Assembly (NCBI GenBank): GCA_018398815.1
Contig: CM031601.1
Span: 35,120,812 to 35,184,811 of the forward strand
Length of the DNA stretch: 64,000 bases
Reading direction: 5' to 3'
Source: Conus ventricosus
Lineage: Eukaryota > Mollusca > Gastropoda > Neogastropoda > Conidae
Below are positions 22,756 to 35,600 of the stretch, piece after piece. Made by a program: the position numbers and the translations under genes. The notes beneath the pieces were generated by a model. It worked only from the letters and a program-made list of their open reading frames with translations. It ran no database searches and was not told where the DNA came from. Position 1 is the first letter of the stretch. Every line of letters begins with the position of its first letter.

Positions 22756-22756
<1 letters not shown>

Positions 22757-23144
22757 GCGTAGCGCTGTGCGATTCACCAAAATCTGTCATCTTCCTAGTG
22801 GCAGACGATGGAAATCCACCTGTTGCGCGCGCTGACCCTGCGCGCAGATAACAACTAAGCTCTGTTGTGATGTTAACAGGCAACAGGTATGACTTTTTAA
22901 ATACTTACCTGTCCAAAAAATGCCTAATTATAATATCCGCACTTAGCATGGACAACTGGGAAAGCAGGAGGTAACTACGCCTCCATCCCTTGAGTACACG
23001 CAAGTGTGCTCCGAATCTTTGGCTTTGATGGCTTCTCCAGTTCGCTTCTCTTGTCGCAAGTGTGCTGTCTCCAGCATTGGCATGAGAAATCCGTCTTCTG
23101 TGCGAGGTGCTGCCGTTCTCGCCGTGTAACTCATGCCAAAGCTG

Positions 23145-23145
23145 G

Positions 23146-23207
<62 letters not shown>

Positions 23208-23210
23208 GCG

Positions 23211-23258
<48 letters not shown>

Positions 23259-23269
23259 ACACACACAGC
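23145..23269. repeat. (CA)n microsatellite
   Basis: About 125 bases of CA repeat with a CGCGCG interruption near 23205. Confidence 0.95.
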
Positions 23270-24101
23270 ATACACCAACTACATATCTAAACGATTCGGT
23301 GAACAGCAAATGCAGATAACGATCGCTGCCGCGTGCCTACCACAGTTAGGTGTCCTTGCACACAACGTTTCCGTCCTTACTGTTCAGTACAAGCGGTCCA
23401 TGGACGGAGAGAGGAACCTGCGTTGTGTTTCAGTCAAAGCACTTTGTGCCTGGTCATCAACTTCGATCTCCCATTCCCTGTCCACGGGCAGACACTCTGC
23501 GGATCATGACACTAGCTTTCAAGAAGCACTGCCACTTGTCTGCTAATGCTCAGAAATATAAGAAAGCAGCCTCCATCTTGTGTCCATGGAAAGTGCAGGT
23601 GCTCAGCGTTTAGGTCAAAAGTCTTCATGGCAGCTGGAAACAAGAGCCAAGACAGACTTTCAGGTGACCCCTGCCCACCGCGAGGTCACATCACTCTGTT
23701 TGCTTTGGAACCTTCATGGCGCCAGTTGTCTTCTTATCTTCTTCTTACCCTTCTTATTCTACTGTTTTCTTTTTCTTTCATTTTTGTTGTTGTTATGAAT
23801 TATTGTAGTTCTTTGTTTTCTCCTTTCTGAGGCTATAAGGCTGCCAGCAAAGCGCTATTGTTTGTCCATGGCTTTCAAACTGATCGTCTGTCTGCATGAC
23901 ATGTGTGTTCATCTTGTGATCGGCGCTGCCTTTGCTCACCTTTCTTTGTCCCTCTTCCTTTCCTACCTTTTTTATTTGTTTGTTGACTGCTGTGGTTATA
24001 CTCGCTTATACTCTAATTTGATTATTGCCATATGATTACCGACTCAGATATTTATAAAATTACAATTTTAATAAAAGTCATACGTTTGACATAACGGCAT
24101 A
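23270..24101. other. No recognisable gene
   Basis: Intronic sequence of mixed composition, T-rich around 23740-23830. Short + strand frames (for example 23350-23613) have no family features and lack splice-site support. Confidence 0.4.
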
Positions 24102-24344
24102 AAACACACATACACACACACACACAAACACACACACACACGCGCGCGAGCGCGCTCGCACGGACGCACGCAAGCATGCACGCACGCACGCACGCATGCA
24201 CGCCACGCACGCACGCACGCACGCACACACACGTGCGCGCGCACACAGGCATGCACGCACACACACAAACACAGGTGCGCGCACGCATACACGCACCAAC
24301 AAACACGCACTCGCGCGCATGGCACAGACTTTCTCACACGCGCG

Positions 24345-24400
<56 letters not shown>
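24102..24400. repeat. Compound (CA)n-(ACGC)n-(GA)n microsatellite
   Basis: CA repeats, then ACGC/GCAC tetramers (24150-24300), then GA repeats (24345-24399). 24401-24628 after it holds no feature I can support. Confidence 0.95.
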
Positions 24401-24704
24401 CCCCTTAGACCAAGGCAACAGCACATAAGCTGGGTTGTAACGATGGTCTCTTTTGGGTTCGCGCCGGGAAGAATCGAACTTGCAACTAACTACATCTGTA
24501 CAAGAGAGCCCACATTTACGTGCATGGCGCTGACCCTTGTGTTTTATTATGGGAGTTGTAAAAACAGCCAGCTAGCTTAGGCTGAGCTTGATCGGAATAA
24601 GACAAAAGTCCGGAGCATTATTATATATTGGATTCTTTTTTTGAACCCTTGGTGGTGGGAACACCACAGAATTATGGACTGTGGTGTGACTCTATTTGAC
24701 GCCA

Positions 24705-24776
24705 TGAGCACAGATACAATCAGCCGTGTCTCCCTGATGAGTCCGATCCAGTGGACGAAATGCCTAGGAGTAGGCA
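24705..24776 (+). ncRNA. Hammerhead ribozyme-like motif 1
   Basis: CTGATGAG at 24734-24741, a helix II of GTCC/GGAC with an 8-base loop, and CGAAA at 24756-24760: the full hammerhead core. After GAAA a hairpin TGCCTA/TAGGCA could be helix III, followed by a bulged A and UA, a possible cleavage triplet AUA. Helix I is unclear: upstream GAGCACA and TGTCTC could pair with each other, but then no proper cleavage triplet precedes them. Core presence is seen; activity is not shown. Confidence 0.6.
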
Positions 24777-25417
24777 ATACAAAATTCAATAAATCTGCCT
24801 TCAGGAGGGATTACGATGGTTCCCTCATGCAGCTAGTGAAGGGTGTGAAGGGTTTTCATATATAGAATATATTTTCTTAATTTTATGTTCCCATTTTCTT
24901 CATCTTCAACCCCCCTCCCTCCCCCGCCCTTTTTTTTTCAAAAGTTCAAATCTTTGCCAAGTCATTACTATAATGACGGAAGAATTGTTACACCTGCACT
25001 TGTTTTCACCCACTACTTAATTGTTCAGCATTATATTGTTTGGTCAGTCAGTGGAGATTGCATCTCTTAGGAGATCCAAGTAAAGGTTGTTCTGCACAAA
25101 TTCTTAGCTGCTGACAATGCTTGGGTTAATTATTGAACAGCAGAGCTGACCACTCGGAGTGTTCCATATCTTTGATCTCCCTTGCATCCTTGAATTGGAT
25201 CCTCAAGCATAGGCTCAAAGAGTGTCCCCTACATTTTATACTGTTTGCATAATGTTGTTAACTTTTCAGCAACTTTCTTCCTCTCCACACTTTCGTTTTG
25301 TTTCATTTTCTATGCTTCGCTGGCTGCTTTGGGGGTGCTGTTGGATTCTTTTTTTGAACCCTTGGTGGTGAGAACCCACAGAATTATGTGACTGTGGTGT
25401 GTCTCTATTTGACGCCA

Positions 25418-25490
25418 AGAGCACAGACACAATTAGTTGTGTCTCCCTGATGAGTCCGATCCAGCGGACGAAAGGCCTAGGAACAGGCAA
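25418..25490 (+). ncRNA. Hammerhead ribozyme-like motif 2
   Basis: Second unit of the tandem: CTGATGAG at 25447-25454 and CGAAA at 25469-25473, with helix II GTCC/GGAC intact. One loop change (CAGT to CAGC) leaves the helix untouched. In the following hairpin GGCCT pairs with AGGCA less well than in motif 1. The GAGCACA and TGTCTC segments are conserved. Confidence 0.6.
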
Positions 25491-25710
25491 TACAAATAGA
25501 TCTGCCTTCAGAGGGTTTACGATGGTTTCCTCAAGCAGCTAGTGAAAGGGCTTCATATATATAATATATTTTTTTAAATTTTTATTTCACATTTTCTTCA
25601 TCTTCAACCCCCAAACCCCCTTCCCCCCTTTTTTAAAGTTCAAATCTTTGCCAAATCAAGAATTGTTAACCTGCACATGTTTTTACCCACTACTTAATTG
25701 TTCAGCATTA

Positions 25711-25745
25711 TGTATGTATATATATATATATATATATATACACAC
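25711..25745. repeat. (TA)n microsatellite
   Basis: About 30 bases of TA at the end of the second hammerhead-repeat unit. Confidence 0.9.
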
Positions 25746-26220
25746 AGTCGGAGCCGCTTATAACAAATCGTCCGGGACATTCAAAATTGTTTCGTTATAT
25801 CCGTTTTTCGTTACAAACCGAACGTTGTCTATGTTATTGACTTGTGAAGTTCACAATATGTGGCACGTGGGGTCCACAACCAACTTAAAGCACGCTGGAG
25901 GAACTACTAATCAATACCAAATCTTAAAAAAAATAAACAAGTGTGGTGGTGCTGATCATGTGATAAAAAAAAGTCCACCCTGATGACCCGAGAGCGTTCT
26001 TTTAGAAAAAAAATCTCAATTGAATCAGTCCAATAGAAAGACAGACAAATTACTCTGCCGTGAACAGTATTGGACTGGTAACATAGGACAACTTTTAATG
26101 GCTGAATACACGAACTGACATAAAAACTGCCAAGAGGAATTTGTGTTATCAAATATGTGATGTGACATGCACCTGGTGGTCAGTTTCAAATACTGTTTTA
26201 ATGGGAAACGTATGTTTATG

Positions 26221-26224
<4 letters not shown>
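25746..26224. other. Possible pogo/Tigger-type terminal sequence; otherwise nothing
   Basis: CAGTCGGAGCCGCTTATAAC at 25745 resembles the terminal inverted repeats of Tigger/pogo elements (CAGT...CTATAACGAA type). TTTCGTTATATCC follows within 50 bases. I did not find a matching far end or a transposase. No gene was recognised to 26224. Confidence 0.25.
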
Positions 26225-26255
<31 letters not shown>

Positions 26256-26259
26256 ATGC

Positions 26260-26292
<33 letters not shown>

Positions 26293-26293
26293 C

Positions 26294-26330
<37 letters not shown>
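26225..26330. repeat. (GT)n-(GCAC)n-(AC)n compound microsatellite
   Basis: GT repeat, ACGC tetramers and AC repeat in succession; the GT and AC parts can pair as a hairpin. Confidence 0.95.
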
Positions 26331-27767
26331 TTACCAGTCGTTTCCAGGCCGGCTCTTACACTGTGAAATGCTCTTCGAAAACGATCCTTCCTAAAACACC
26401 CCACCATACCACCTTCCCCTCCCCTATCCTCAATCCCCTGGTCCCCATTTTATGTGCATTTTCTTTTATGCATGCTCAGTATTTAGGCTCCGTTGGATTT
26501 TATATTTTAGTTCCGTCTTTCCACGCCCGCCATTTCAAAACTTTGAACAGTTTTTATCTTACAGGTGCAATAAGAGAAAAAAAAATTACCGTAAATGGAT
26601 CTTAAAAATTACCGTAAATGATCTTAAGTAGCCTTGACTATCCCCTTCCGTTTACCCCTTTTTGATTTCTCCCCAACCTCCCCCTCCCAAAAAAAAAAAA
26701 AAAAAAAAAAAACCCTCCCCCTTTCCCCACCCTTCCTACTCGATACACATACGGGCTAGTTGTTTCTGGGTCGGCTTTTTTATATTGGTGAAAGTCCAAC
26801 AGAAAGAATACCCTCCTCCCCCCCCCCCCCCCCCCCCCCGTACTCCACCGTACCCCCCCCCCCCCCCACCCCCACACACACACACCCTCTTTCCCATTTT
26901 TATGTACAGCTACTCTTATGCATAGCCATGTTTTTGGCTCTGGTTGAGTCTACATACTATTCTGCCTTCCTCGCCCCCCCCCCCCCCCCCCCAGTTCCTC
27001 TTTTCTTCCCCCCTCCCCCTTCTCCCCTTCCCCTCGCTGTCTAGTCCACTCCCCCCTCCCCTTTCCCCTCTATGTTTGCTTTGTACGCTTGCAAAACCTA
27101 ATGTTTGAAATATAATTAAAATGTATTCAGTTAATTACACATTTTGACAACCCCTCCCCACCTTCCACCAAAGACCATGCCTCTTTATCCCCTTCTTTCT
27201 GTTTTACACTCTTACATAAGGTTACATGTGACAATTATTAAGGGATTGTTGCAGTCTGTCATTCTATCGCCATCACCATTCCGGCAACCTCGCCCCCACC
27301 CCTGCCCCCGCCCTCCAACTCCCCCCGCCCTCCCCACCCCCATCCCATCGCCCTTCCACACGCCCCTCCCCTACTCCACCACCCTCCCCCCCCCCTTTTG
27401 ATTTTTATCTTGTATGTATAACCATGCCTTTATGAACTGAAGGACGTTTGTTTTAATCATACTACTTGGATGCAGTTAGTTGTGGCTGTATATATGTATT
27501 CACATACAAAATATGTGAAATGTTTCTTTTTCTTGGTCTCTCATCTTGTTCTATTTTCCTGATTCCCAACTATCTTTACCCCCCCCTCCTCTCTCCCCCC
27601 TTTTTCTCCCCAACCACCCTCCCAGCCTTTCATTTCTCCATCAACAACTTCCCCTCTTCTCCCCCCCGCCCCCCACCCCCCCCCCCCCCCCATTCCGCCT
27701 TTTCCTGCCTCTTTTTCTCTCTCCTCTTTCTCCTCTTCGCTCCCCCTCTCTCTTTTCTCTCTCTGAT
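26331..27767. repeat. C-rich low-complexity region
   Basis: Repeated poly-C and (C/T)-rich blocks (26817-26870, 26975-26992, 27040-27065, 27290-27395, 27570-27760) and one poly-A run (26692-26712). The segments between them share phrases (TTTTATG...TCTTATGCAT.GC near 26450 and 26900), so this may be an old tandem duplication. Proline-rich frames here are translations of the C tracts, not genes. Confidence 0.7.
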
Positions 27768-27768
27768 G

Positions 27769-27847
<79 letters not shown>
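27768..27847. repeat. (TG)n microsatellite
   Basis: About 75 bases of TG. 27848-28107 after it has no feature I recognise. Confidence 0.95.
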
Positions 27848-27849
<2 letters not shown>

Positions 27850-28107
27850 AGGATCTATGGGTGTGTTTTATTTTACCTTGCATGCAACAGTTGTTGACCT
27901 CTTTTTACCTGATTTTACCTGAATAGGAATTCACCATCAATGATATGTCAGTCTACTTGGTGTGAGGCTTTTATCACTGTACCTTTGGGCCCGATGAAGC
28001 TTTTAACAGCAAAAATTTGTTGAAAATAGACTGTTGTTTTGATTCTTGTATTTTTACCGTCTCTGGTTTTTACTTAAGTTTATTCTACGAGTTGCGGAGC
28101 TCAGGAC

Positions 28108-28115
28108 AAGGGGAG

Positions 28116-28155
<40 letters not shown>

Positions 28156-28190
28156 GGGAGAGAGAGAGAGGAGAGAGAGAGAAGAGGAGC
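28108..28190. repeat. (GA)n microsatellite
   Basis: GA repeats with a few GG interruptions, followed by four AGGC units near 28190-28204. Confidence 0.9.
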
Positions 28191-28232
28191 AGGCAGGCAG
28201 GCAGAGGACAAACGAACGAAGAAAGTGCCCCT

Positions 28233-29490
28233 TCTGATGGGGTACAGTTTGGGACTATTCATAGATACAACAAGGTAACATGACATCGTTTGACTGATGG
28301 GGTACAGTTTGGGACTATTCATAGATACAACAAGGTAACATGACATCGTTTGACTGATGGGGTACAGTTTGGGACTATTCATAGATACAACAAGGTAACA
28401 TGACATCGTTTGACTGATGGGGTACAGTTTGGGACTATTCATAGATACAACAAGGTAACATGACATCGTTTGACTGATGGGGTACAGTTTGGGACTATTC
28501 ATAGATACAACAAGGTAACATGACATCGTTTGACTGATGGGGTACAGTTTGGGACTATTCATAGATACAACAAGGTAACATGACATCGTTTGACTGATGG
28601 GGTACAGTTTGGGACTATTCATAGATACAACAAGGTAACATGACATCGTTTGACTGATGGGGTACAGTTTGGGACTATTCATAGATACAACAAGGTAACA
28701 TGACATCGTTTGACTGATGGGGTACAGTTTGGGACTATTCATAGATACAACAAGGTAACATGACATCGTTTGACTGATGGGGTACAGTTTGGGACTATTC
28801 ATAGATACAACAAGGTAACATGACATCGTTTGACTGATGGGGTACAGTTTGGGACTATTCATAGATACAACAAGGTAACATGACATCGTTTGACTGATGG
28901 GTACAGTTTGGGACTATTCATAGATACAACAAGGTAACATGACATCGTTTGACTGATGGGTACAGTTTGGGACTATTCATAGATACAACAAGGTAACATG
29001 ACATCGTTTGACTGATGGGGTACAGTTTGGGACTATTCATAGATACAACAAGGTAACATGACATCGTTTGACTGATGGGGTACAGTTTGGGACTATTCAT
29101 AGATACAACAAGGTAACATGACATCGTTTGACTGATGGGGTACAGTTTGGGACTATTCATAGATACAACAAGGTAACATGACATCGTTTGACTGATGGGG
29201 TACAGTTTGGGACTATTCATAGATACAACAAGGTAACATGACATCGTTTGACTGATGGGGTACAGTTTGGGACTATTCATAGATACAACAAGGTAACATG
29301 ACATCGTTTGACTGATGGGGTACAGTTTGGGACTATTCATAGATACAACAAGGTAACATGACATCGTTTGACTGATGGGGTACAGTTTGGGACTATTCAT
29401 AGATACAACAAGGTAACATGACATCGTTTGACTGATGGGGTACAGTTTGGGACTATTCATAGATACAACAAGGTAACATGACATCGTTTG
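28233..29490. repeat. 60-bp satellite, 21 nearly perfect copies
   Basis: The unit starts CTGATGGGGTACAGTTTGGG and ends AACATGACATCGTTTGA. Nineteen units of 60 and two of 59 (a GGGG to GGG shortening near 28899 and 28958) give exactly 1258 bases. I see no substitution between copies, which implies very recent amplification or continual homogenisation. The period is a multiple of three, so one - strand frame stays open across many units (20-residue repeat), but I regard that as a by-product. Confidence 0.97.
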
Positions 29491-31435
29491 ACAATAAGTA
29501 GATGACAGATAAGTATATCAAATATGCAAAGCAACCATAACAGCTGAGTTCATTCAAGTGAGCAAAATTGTGTGTCTCTTTAAGGCCTTGTATGAAAATA
29601 AGCATAAGTTCTTTATAATTCCTTCATTTTGATTTACCATATGCAAAGCAGCTCGAAACTAACAAAGGTCTTCACAGAATTTGCGAGGAATGTAATCACG
29701 CCGTAAATGCCGAAATGCAAAACAACAAAGTGAAAAGAGTAATTCATCTTCATTTGCCTCTTTGCATATACAACAAAGCATATCAATGTTTTTGGTCTTT
29801 GTAAATTGGTGCTGATGTATTCTGATGTCCGTAATTCGAAATTTGAATCTCGTCAGATAACTTTTGATATGCCAATCAATATTAGATAAATGTTATTTCT
29901 CACAACTATTAGATGTTCCAGGAGTTCTGTAAACTGAATATCGTTCCTTTTTTCTGGATGCCTTCGAGTCATTTGACTTAACTGCTTCAAACAGCACTTA
30001 CATTTTCAACGCCCTGATTTGTCCAGACGAATCCAAATCCATTACGAAACAAACAGTCCCGAATGCCTGAAACCCATGACTTTTTACCATGTGATTGTAA
30101 ACTTATGCTCTACGCAGTAATTTTCCACCACCCATTTGTGAAAATTCTACCCGGTATGTAACACACTACACAAATGAACTTACATCGATAGGATAGCTGT
30201 TTGTCTCTCCATATACACATCATGTTAGGCAATAGATTGAACATGGGCATCACACAGTTTTAGACACACTGCTAAGAAATTGTTATTCAACATATGTAGC
30301 CTTTGCAAGGTACACATTAAGGCATTTTTTTGCCCTGCTTGCTAGATTCTGACAAGCAATTGTAAAATTTGAACCTGTAGAGAAATACATACCAAGTAAT
30401 TTATAACAGTTCACAAACAGCCAATAGTCGTCCATTACAACAACCAAAAATCTCTCTCTTGCTGCCAAATACCCGCCTTTTCTGAAAACAACAATGTTGC
30501 TCTTCTTCATATTCACTCTAAACTGAAATCTAGATCCTACCTGCTATAAATTATTCAACTGGGTTTGGAGGCCAGCTGGAATTTCAGACACTAAACAAAA
30601 TAGATAGTAACAAAATAAATAGGTCTATAAAATCTGAATATATAGCTGCACAATGCCTTCCATTTTCTATCAATTCTGGAGCCAATTTATTTATACGCAA
30701 AGAAAAAAGTACAGGACAGGACTATAATCATCTCCTTGTTTTACACCCAGTGTGCATAATTATCATATGGTCAGTAAATTTCCCCATAGATCTGACCCTT
30801 GCTTTAATATTCTTGTACCTACTTTTAATACTTGTATTAATTGATGCCGTTCTTTTTGAGTATTGGCCAGAGTAATTTTCTAGAAACCGAATCAAAGGCT
30901 TTCTCAAAATCAATGAAAGCTACATAGAGCTGACGATTAATTGAAAATTGCTTTTGAATCACTAGCAAAAGAGTAAACATGTAATCGACTGTAGAATGAT
31001 TTTTAAGCCAGCTTCATATTCACAGTGATGCTGTTATAATCGACCCATTTCTGTAATCTGTCGATGATAAAAGCTGGTGTGCAATGTTCTGCTTATATCA
31101 GAAAATGAAATCCCACTGCAATTGCAAGGACAATGTATTGCACCTTTCTTAAATAGTGGAATAATGACATATACAGTCCAGTTTTCTTGGTATAGTCATT
31201 TATCAAAAAGAGCATTGAAAAATCTGAGAAAGAAATCAATGACAATGCCATCTCCTTTCTGAGAGTGTTCTGCTATCAGGACCCACAGATTTTCCATTCT
31301 TAGTTTCTTTGTTTTTTAATCGCTAACAATATCTCCTCTTTTCAAATGGAACCATCAAACAAGTGTCCTTCGTTAGATGCTTTTGTATCTGTTTCACTGT
31401 CTAGCTCTTTGAAATGCTGGTGCCATTCCTCAGCA
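29491..31435 (-). pseudogene. Decayed LINE (RT fragments)
   Basis: Fragments of a non-LTR reverse transcriptase on the - strand. FIDFEKAFDS-type motif A lies around 30880-30915 with SIKSRYKNIKARV downstream. NIVVFRKGGYLAARE lies at 30440-30500, the segment after the catalytic FADD in this family. C-terminal zinc-type remnants lie at about 29640-29870. The layout matches the LINE at 47555-51312 (NIMVFR at the same place), so both are probably the same clade. Stops and frameshifts occur throughout. 5' parts are missing. Confidence 0.7.
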
Positions 31436-31452
31436 GAAATGTTATCAGAGAG

Positions 31453-31505
<53 letters not shown>

Positions 31506-31511
31506 GGGGAG
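31436..31511. repeat. (GA)n plus poly-G
   Basis: GA repeats ending in a run of about 15 G. Confidence 0.95.
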
Positions 31512-32405
31512 TCTTGTGTGCTGTTAGTTAAAGGTTTGATACTTTAACCATTTCTTCGGGTTTTTTCCGCTTCCTTCCCTTCCATCCGCACTTTTCCCGT
31601 CTCCCTTTTTTTCTGTATTAAAAAAGACTGTTGCTAAGCTTTGTCATCATAATGAAGAAATTGCTTGCTTGCTCATGTAGTTTTCCCAGAACTTACGATT
31701 GTAATTATTTGGTAAACATTTCATTTGTCAGCTAGCGATGGACGGGAATGGGAGTGAGGGAAAGGAGTGACATCCCCTAGGAGATCGAGCTAAAGACTCT
31801 TTGACACAATAGGTAGTCGTTGTCAGCGCTAATGTGACTGACAATCACTGGAGTTATTGAACAGTATGTGCAGATCACTGAGACTGTTGGCGCATGTTGA
31901 CCTTCCTTGCATCTTGTTTTAATCCTCTTGCATCGGCTCGAAGATTTTGAGTCTTCTGCACGTTTTTGTTGCTGATTTCTCTGCTGAAGTTTCTTCCTAC
32001 TTCTCTTGGAAACCCGCTGCGTTGGGGTTTATTTTTTGTCAGTGAGACCAGAACAGAATGATAGGTGTTATGTCTCTGAGGTGGACAACACAGCCATTGC
32101 CTGATCTCTTCAGGTGACTGAGGACGCTAACACTGAACAGAACGGATCCACTGACACATCCAGGTCCTGTTTATTGACGAGTCTCCGTTCAGGTGACATC
32201 CATTCTAGTCAGGCCTAACAAACGGCTCTTATCGTTAGGCACACTTCCATAGTTCTCGTATTACAAGTCGATGTCATTTCTTTATCTTTCCCCTCTCTTG
32301 TCGCCCCAACCCCACGTACTCTATCCCCCACCCTACCCAACCCCTATCAATCACAGTAGCCTTTCTGGTTTTTACTTTCCCTCGTAAATCTTGCTATACT
32401 AATAT
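31512..32405 (+). repeat. Diverged hammerhead-repeat tail and non-coding sequence
   Basis: 31760-32020 aligns in order with the tail of the 712-bp repeat (25050-25330): CTAGGAGATC, TGACAAT, TTATTGAACAG, CCTTGCATC, ATCCTC..GCAT.GGCTC, GTTTCTTCCT. It is too diverged to show the hammerhead core. The rest holds no recognisable gene. Confidence 0.5.
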
Positions 32406-32419
32406 CATAATGAAAGAAA

Positions 32420-32460
32420 AACGCACACACGCACACGCACACACACACACGCGCACACAC

Positions 32461-32515
<55 letters not shown>

Positions 32516-32562
32516 CCCTCCCCCAGCGCCACCCCCCCCCCCCCCCCCCCCCCCCCCACCCA
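32420..32562. repeat. (CA)n microsatellite plus poly-C
   Basis: CA repeat to about 32512, then about 27 C. Confidence 0.95.
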
Positions 32563-32605
32563 CATACGGAAAAGCTTGCGCGCGCACCCACCACTACACA
32601 CGCAC

Positions 32606-35600
32606 AGTCTGTTATCATCATTATCATCAGTTATCTACTCCACCTTACAGTATGCTATTATCATTATTAACTCCACCATACAGTCTGTTATAATCGCTGT
32701 CATCATTATCAATTTTACACCATACAGTCTGTTATCATCACTATCGTCAGCAATCAACTCCACAATACAGACTGTTTTCATCACTATCATCAGCTATTAA
32801 GTCCACCCTATGAGTCTGTTATCATCACTATCATCATCTATTAACTCCACCATACAGTCTGTTATCATCACTATCATCAGCTGTTAACTCCTCCATACAG
32901 CCTGTTATCATCAGCTATCTACTCCACCGTACAGACTGTTATCATCACTATCATTATCATCAAATCCACCATGCAGTCTGTTATAATCAAAGCATCATCT
33001 ATCAACTCCACCATACAGTCTGTTTATCATCACTAGCATCAGCTATCAACTCCACCATACAGTCTGTTATCATCACTAGCATCAACTATCAACTCACCAT
33101 ACAGTCTGTTGTCATCACTAGCATCAACTATCAACTCCACCATACAGTCTGTTATCATCACTAGCATCAACTATCAATTCCACCATACAGTCTGTTATCA
33201 TCACTAGCATCAACTATCAACTCCACCATACAGTCTGTTATCATCACTCTCATCAGCTGTCAACGCCACCGTACAGTTTGTAATCAACACTATCATCCAT
33301 CATCTCAATCATCATCATCATCATCATCATCAACTCCACCATACGTCTGTTATCATTACGAAACATCAGCCATCAACTCCACCATACAGTTTGTAATCAA
33401 CACTATCATCATCATCATCAACGCCACCATACAGTTTGTAATCAACACTATCTTCATCATCATCAACTCACCGTACAGTCTATCTTCGTTATTAGCATCA
33501 GCTATCAACTCCATCATGCAGTCTGTTATCATCACTATCGTCATTATCCACTAAACCACACAGTCTGTTATTTTCATTATCATCATTATCCATTCTACAG
33601 TGCAATTAGTATCATCACTATCATCCATATCAATTGCACCTTACGGTCTGTTATCATCATTATCAACACCACCTTACAGTCTGTTATCATGACTATCAAC
33701 TCCACCATGCAGTATGTTATCATCACTATCATTATTATCAACTCTGCCTTAAAGTCTGTTACCATCACCATCATCATTATCAACTCTACCTTACAGTCTG
33801 TGGTAATCAGTATCATCAATATCATTTCAACGATACAGTCTCATATCATCACTGTCATCAGCTGTCAACTCCACTATACAGTCTGTTATCATCACTATCA
33901 TCATTATCAACTCCATCTTACAAACATTTATCATCATAATGAATTCCACAATACAGTCTGTTATCATCGTTATTGAATACACCATGCATTCTGTTATCAA
34001 CACTATTATCAGCTATCAACTCGAACTACGGCCTTGTCATCACTAAGAAGATTAACAACTCTACCTTTTTAGCCTATTATCATCACTCTCATCATTTTCA
34101 ACTCCACCTTACAGTCTGTTATCATCACTATCATCATTATCAACTCTAACTTACGGTCTGTTATCATTAATATCAGCATAATCAGCTTCACGATACAGTC
34201 TCTTATGATCACTATCATCATTATCAAGTCTATCTTACAGCCTGTTATCATCACTATCATCGTTATCAACTCGATCCACCTTACAGTCTCTTATCACTTT
34301 CATCGTTATCCACTCCACCATACAGACTGTTATCATCACTATCACTAGCTATCACTTCCAGCGTACAGTCTGTTACCATCACTATCATAAGCTACAACTC
34401 CACCATACAGTCTGTTATTATCACTATCATCAGCTGTCAATTCCAGCATAAGACTATTTCCATCACTATAATCAGCTGTCAACTCCACTGCACAGTTTGG
34501 TAACCAACACTATTATCATCATCATCAACTCTACTTTACAGTCTGTTATCGCCACTATCATTATTATCAAGTCTACCTTACAGTCTGTTATTATCACTGT
34601 CATCATTATCACTGCACCCTACAGTCTGTTATCATCACTATCATTATTATCAACTCTTCCTTACAGTCTGTTGTTGTCATCACTATCACCATTATCAACT
34701 GGACCTTTCAGCCTGTTATCATCACTATCATCATTATCAACTCCACCTTACAGTCTGTTATCATCACTATCTTCATTATCGACTCTACCTTGAAGTTTGT
34801 TATCATCACTCTTATCATTATCAAGTCTACCTTTCACTCTGTTATCAACACTGTCATCCGCTATCAGCTGTACCGTACAGTCTCGTGTCATCTCTATCAA
34901 CATTATCTACTTTACCTTAGAGTCTGTTATCATCACTATCATCATTATCAACCCCACCATACAGTTTGGTATTATCACTATCATCATTATCAACGACTTT
35001 ACCGTTTGTTATCATCACTATCATGATTATCAATTTCACATTACAGTCTGTTATCACTCTCATCGTTATCAACTCTACTTTACAGTGTTATTATCTCTAT
35101 TATCATTGTCAACTCTAGCGTACAGTCTGTTATTATCACTATCATAATTCTACCTTACACTCTGTTATCATCATTATCATCATCATCAACTCTACCTTAC
35201 ACTCTGTGATCATCACTATCATCATTTCAGCTGCATTTTACAGTGTGTTATGATCACTATCATCATTATCAACCCTATCTTACAGTCTGCTATCATCAAT
35301 ATAATCATTATCAACTCCACCATACAGTCTGTTATCATCACTATCATTATTATCAACTCTTCCTTACATTCTGTTGTCATCACTATCACCATTATCAACT
35401 GGACCTTTCAGTCTGTTATCATCACTATCATCATTATCAACTCCACCTTACAGTCTGTTATCATCAGCATCATCATTCAACTCTACCTTACAGTCTGTTA
35501 TCATCACTATCATCATTCAACTCTACCTTGCAGTTTCTTATCATCACTATCATCTTTATCAACTCTGCTTACAGTCTGTTATGATCACTATCATCATTTA

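Larger units (their letters stand above)
24629..25745 (+). mobile_element. Tandem ~712-bp repeat with hammerhead-ribozyme core (locus 1)
   Basis: Unit 1 starts at 24629 (TTGGATTCTTTTTTTGAACCC) and unit 2 at 25341 with the same sequence, a period of 712. Unit 2 is partial and ends in the (TA)n at 25711. Each unit has a hammerhead core in its first 150 bases and a tail of about 550 bases with TTAATTGTTCAGCATTA and GACGGAAGAATTGTTA. Other copies lie on the - strand at 58908-59873 and 63376-64000, and a diverged tail lies at 31730-32050. No open frame was found, so it is a non-autonomous repeat. Head-to-tail units with one ribozyme each recall retrozyme-type elements, which is inference. Confidence 0.75.

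Noticed and set aside
24430..24500. A second, reversed tRNA-like SINE (complement GTTCGATTC)
   Set aside because: Only a partial B-box-like match and no convincing A-box or body shared with the SINE at 21768.
26638..27897. Proline-rich frames of up to 143 codons
   Set aside because: Translation of poly-C and CT-rich tracts; no domain and no splice support.
28101..29484. Long - strand frames of 261 and 188 codons with a perfect 20-residue repeat
   Set aside because: They are a consequence of a 60-bp satellite whose period is a multiple of three; there is no start context, no unique domain, and they run into microsatellite sequence.
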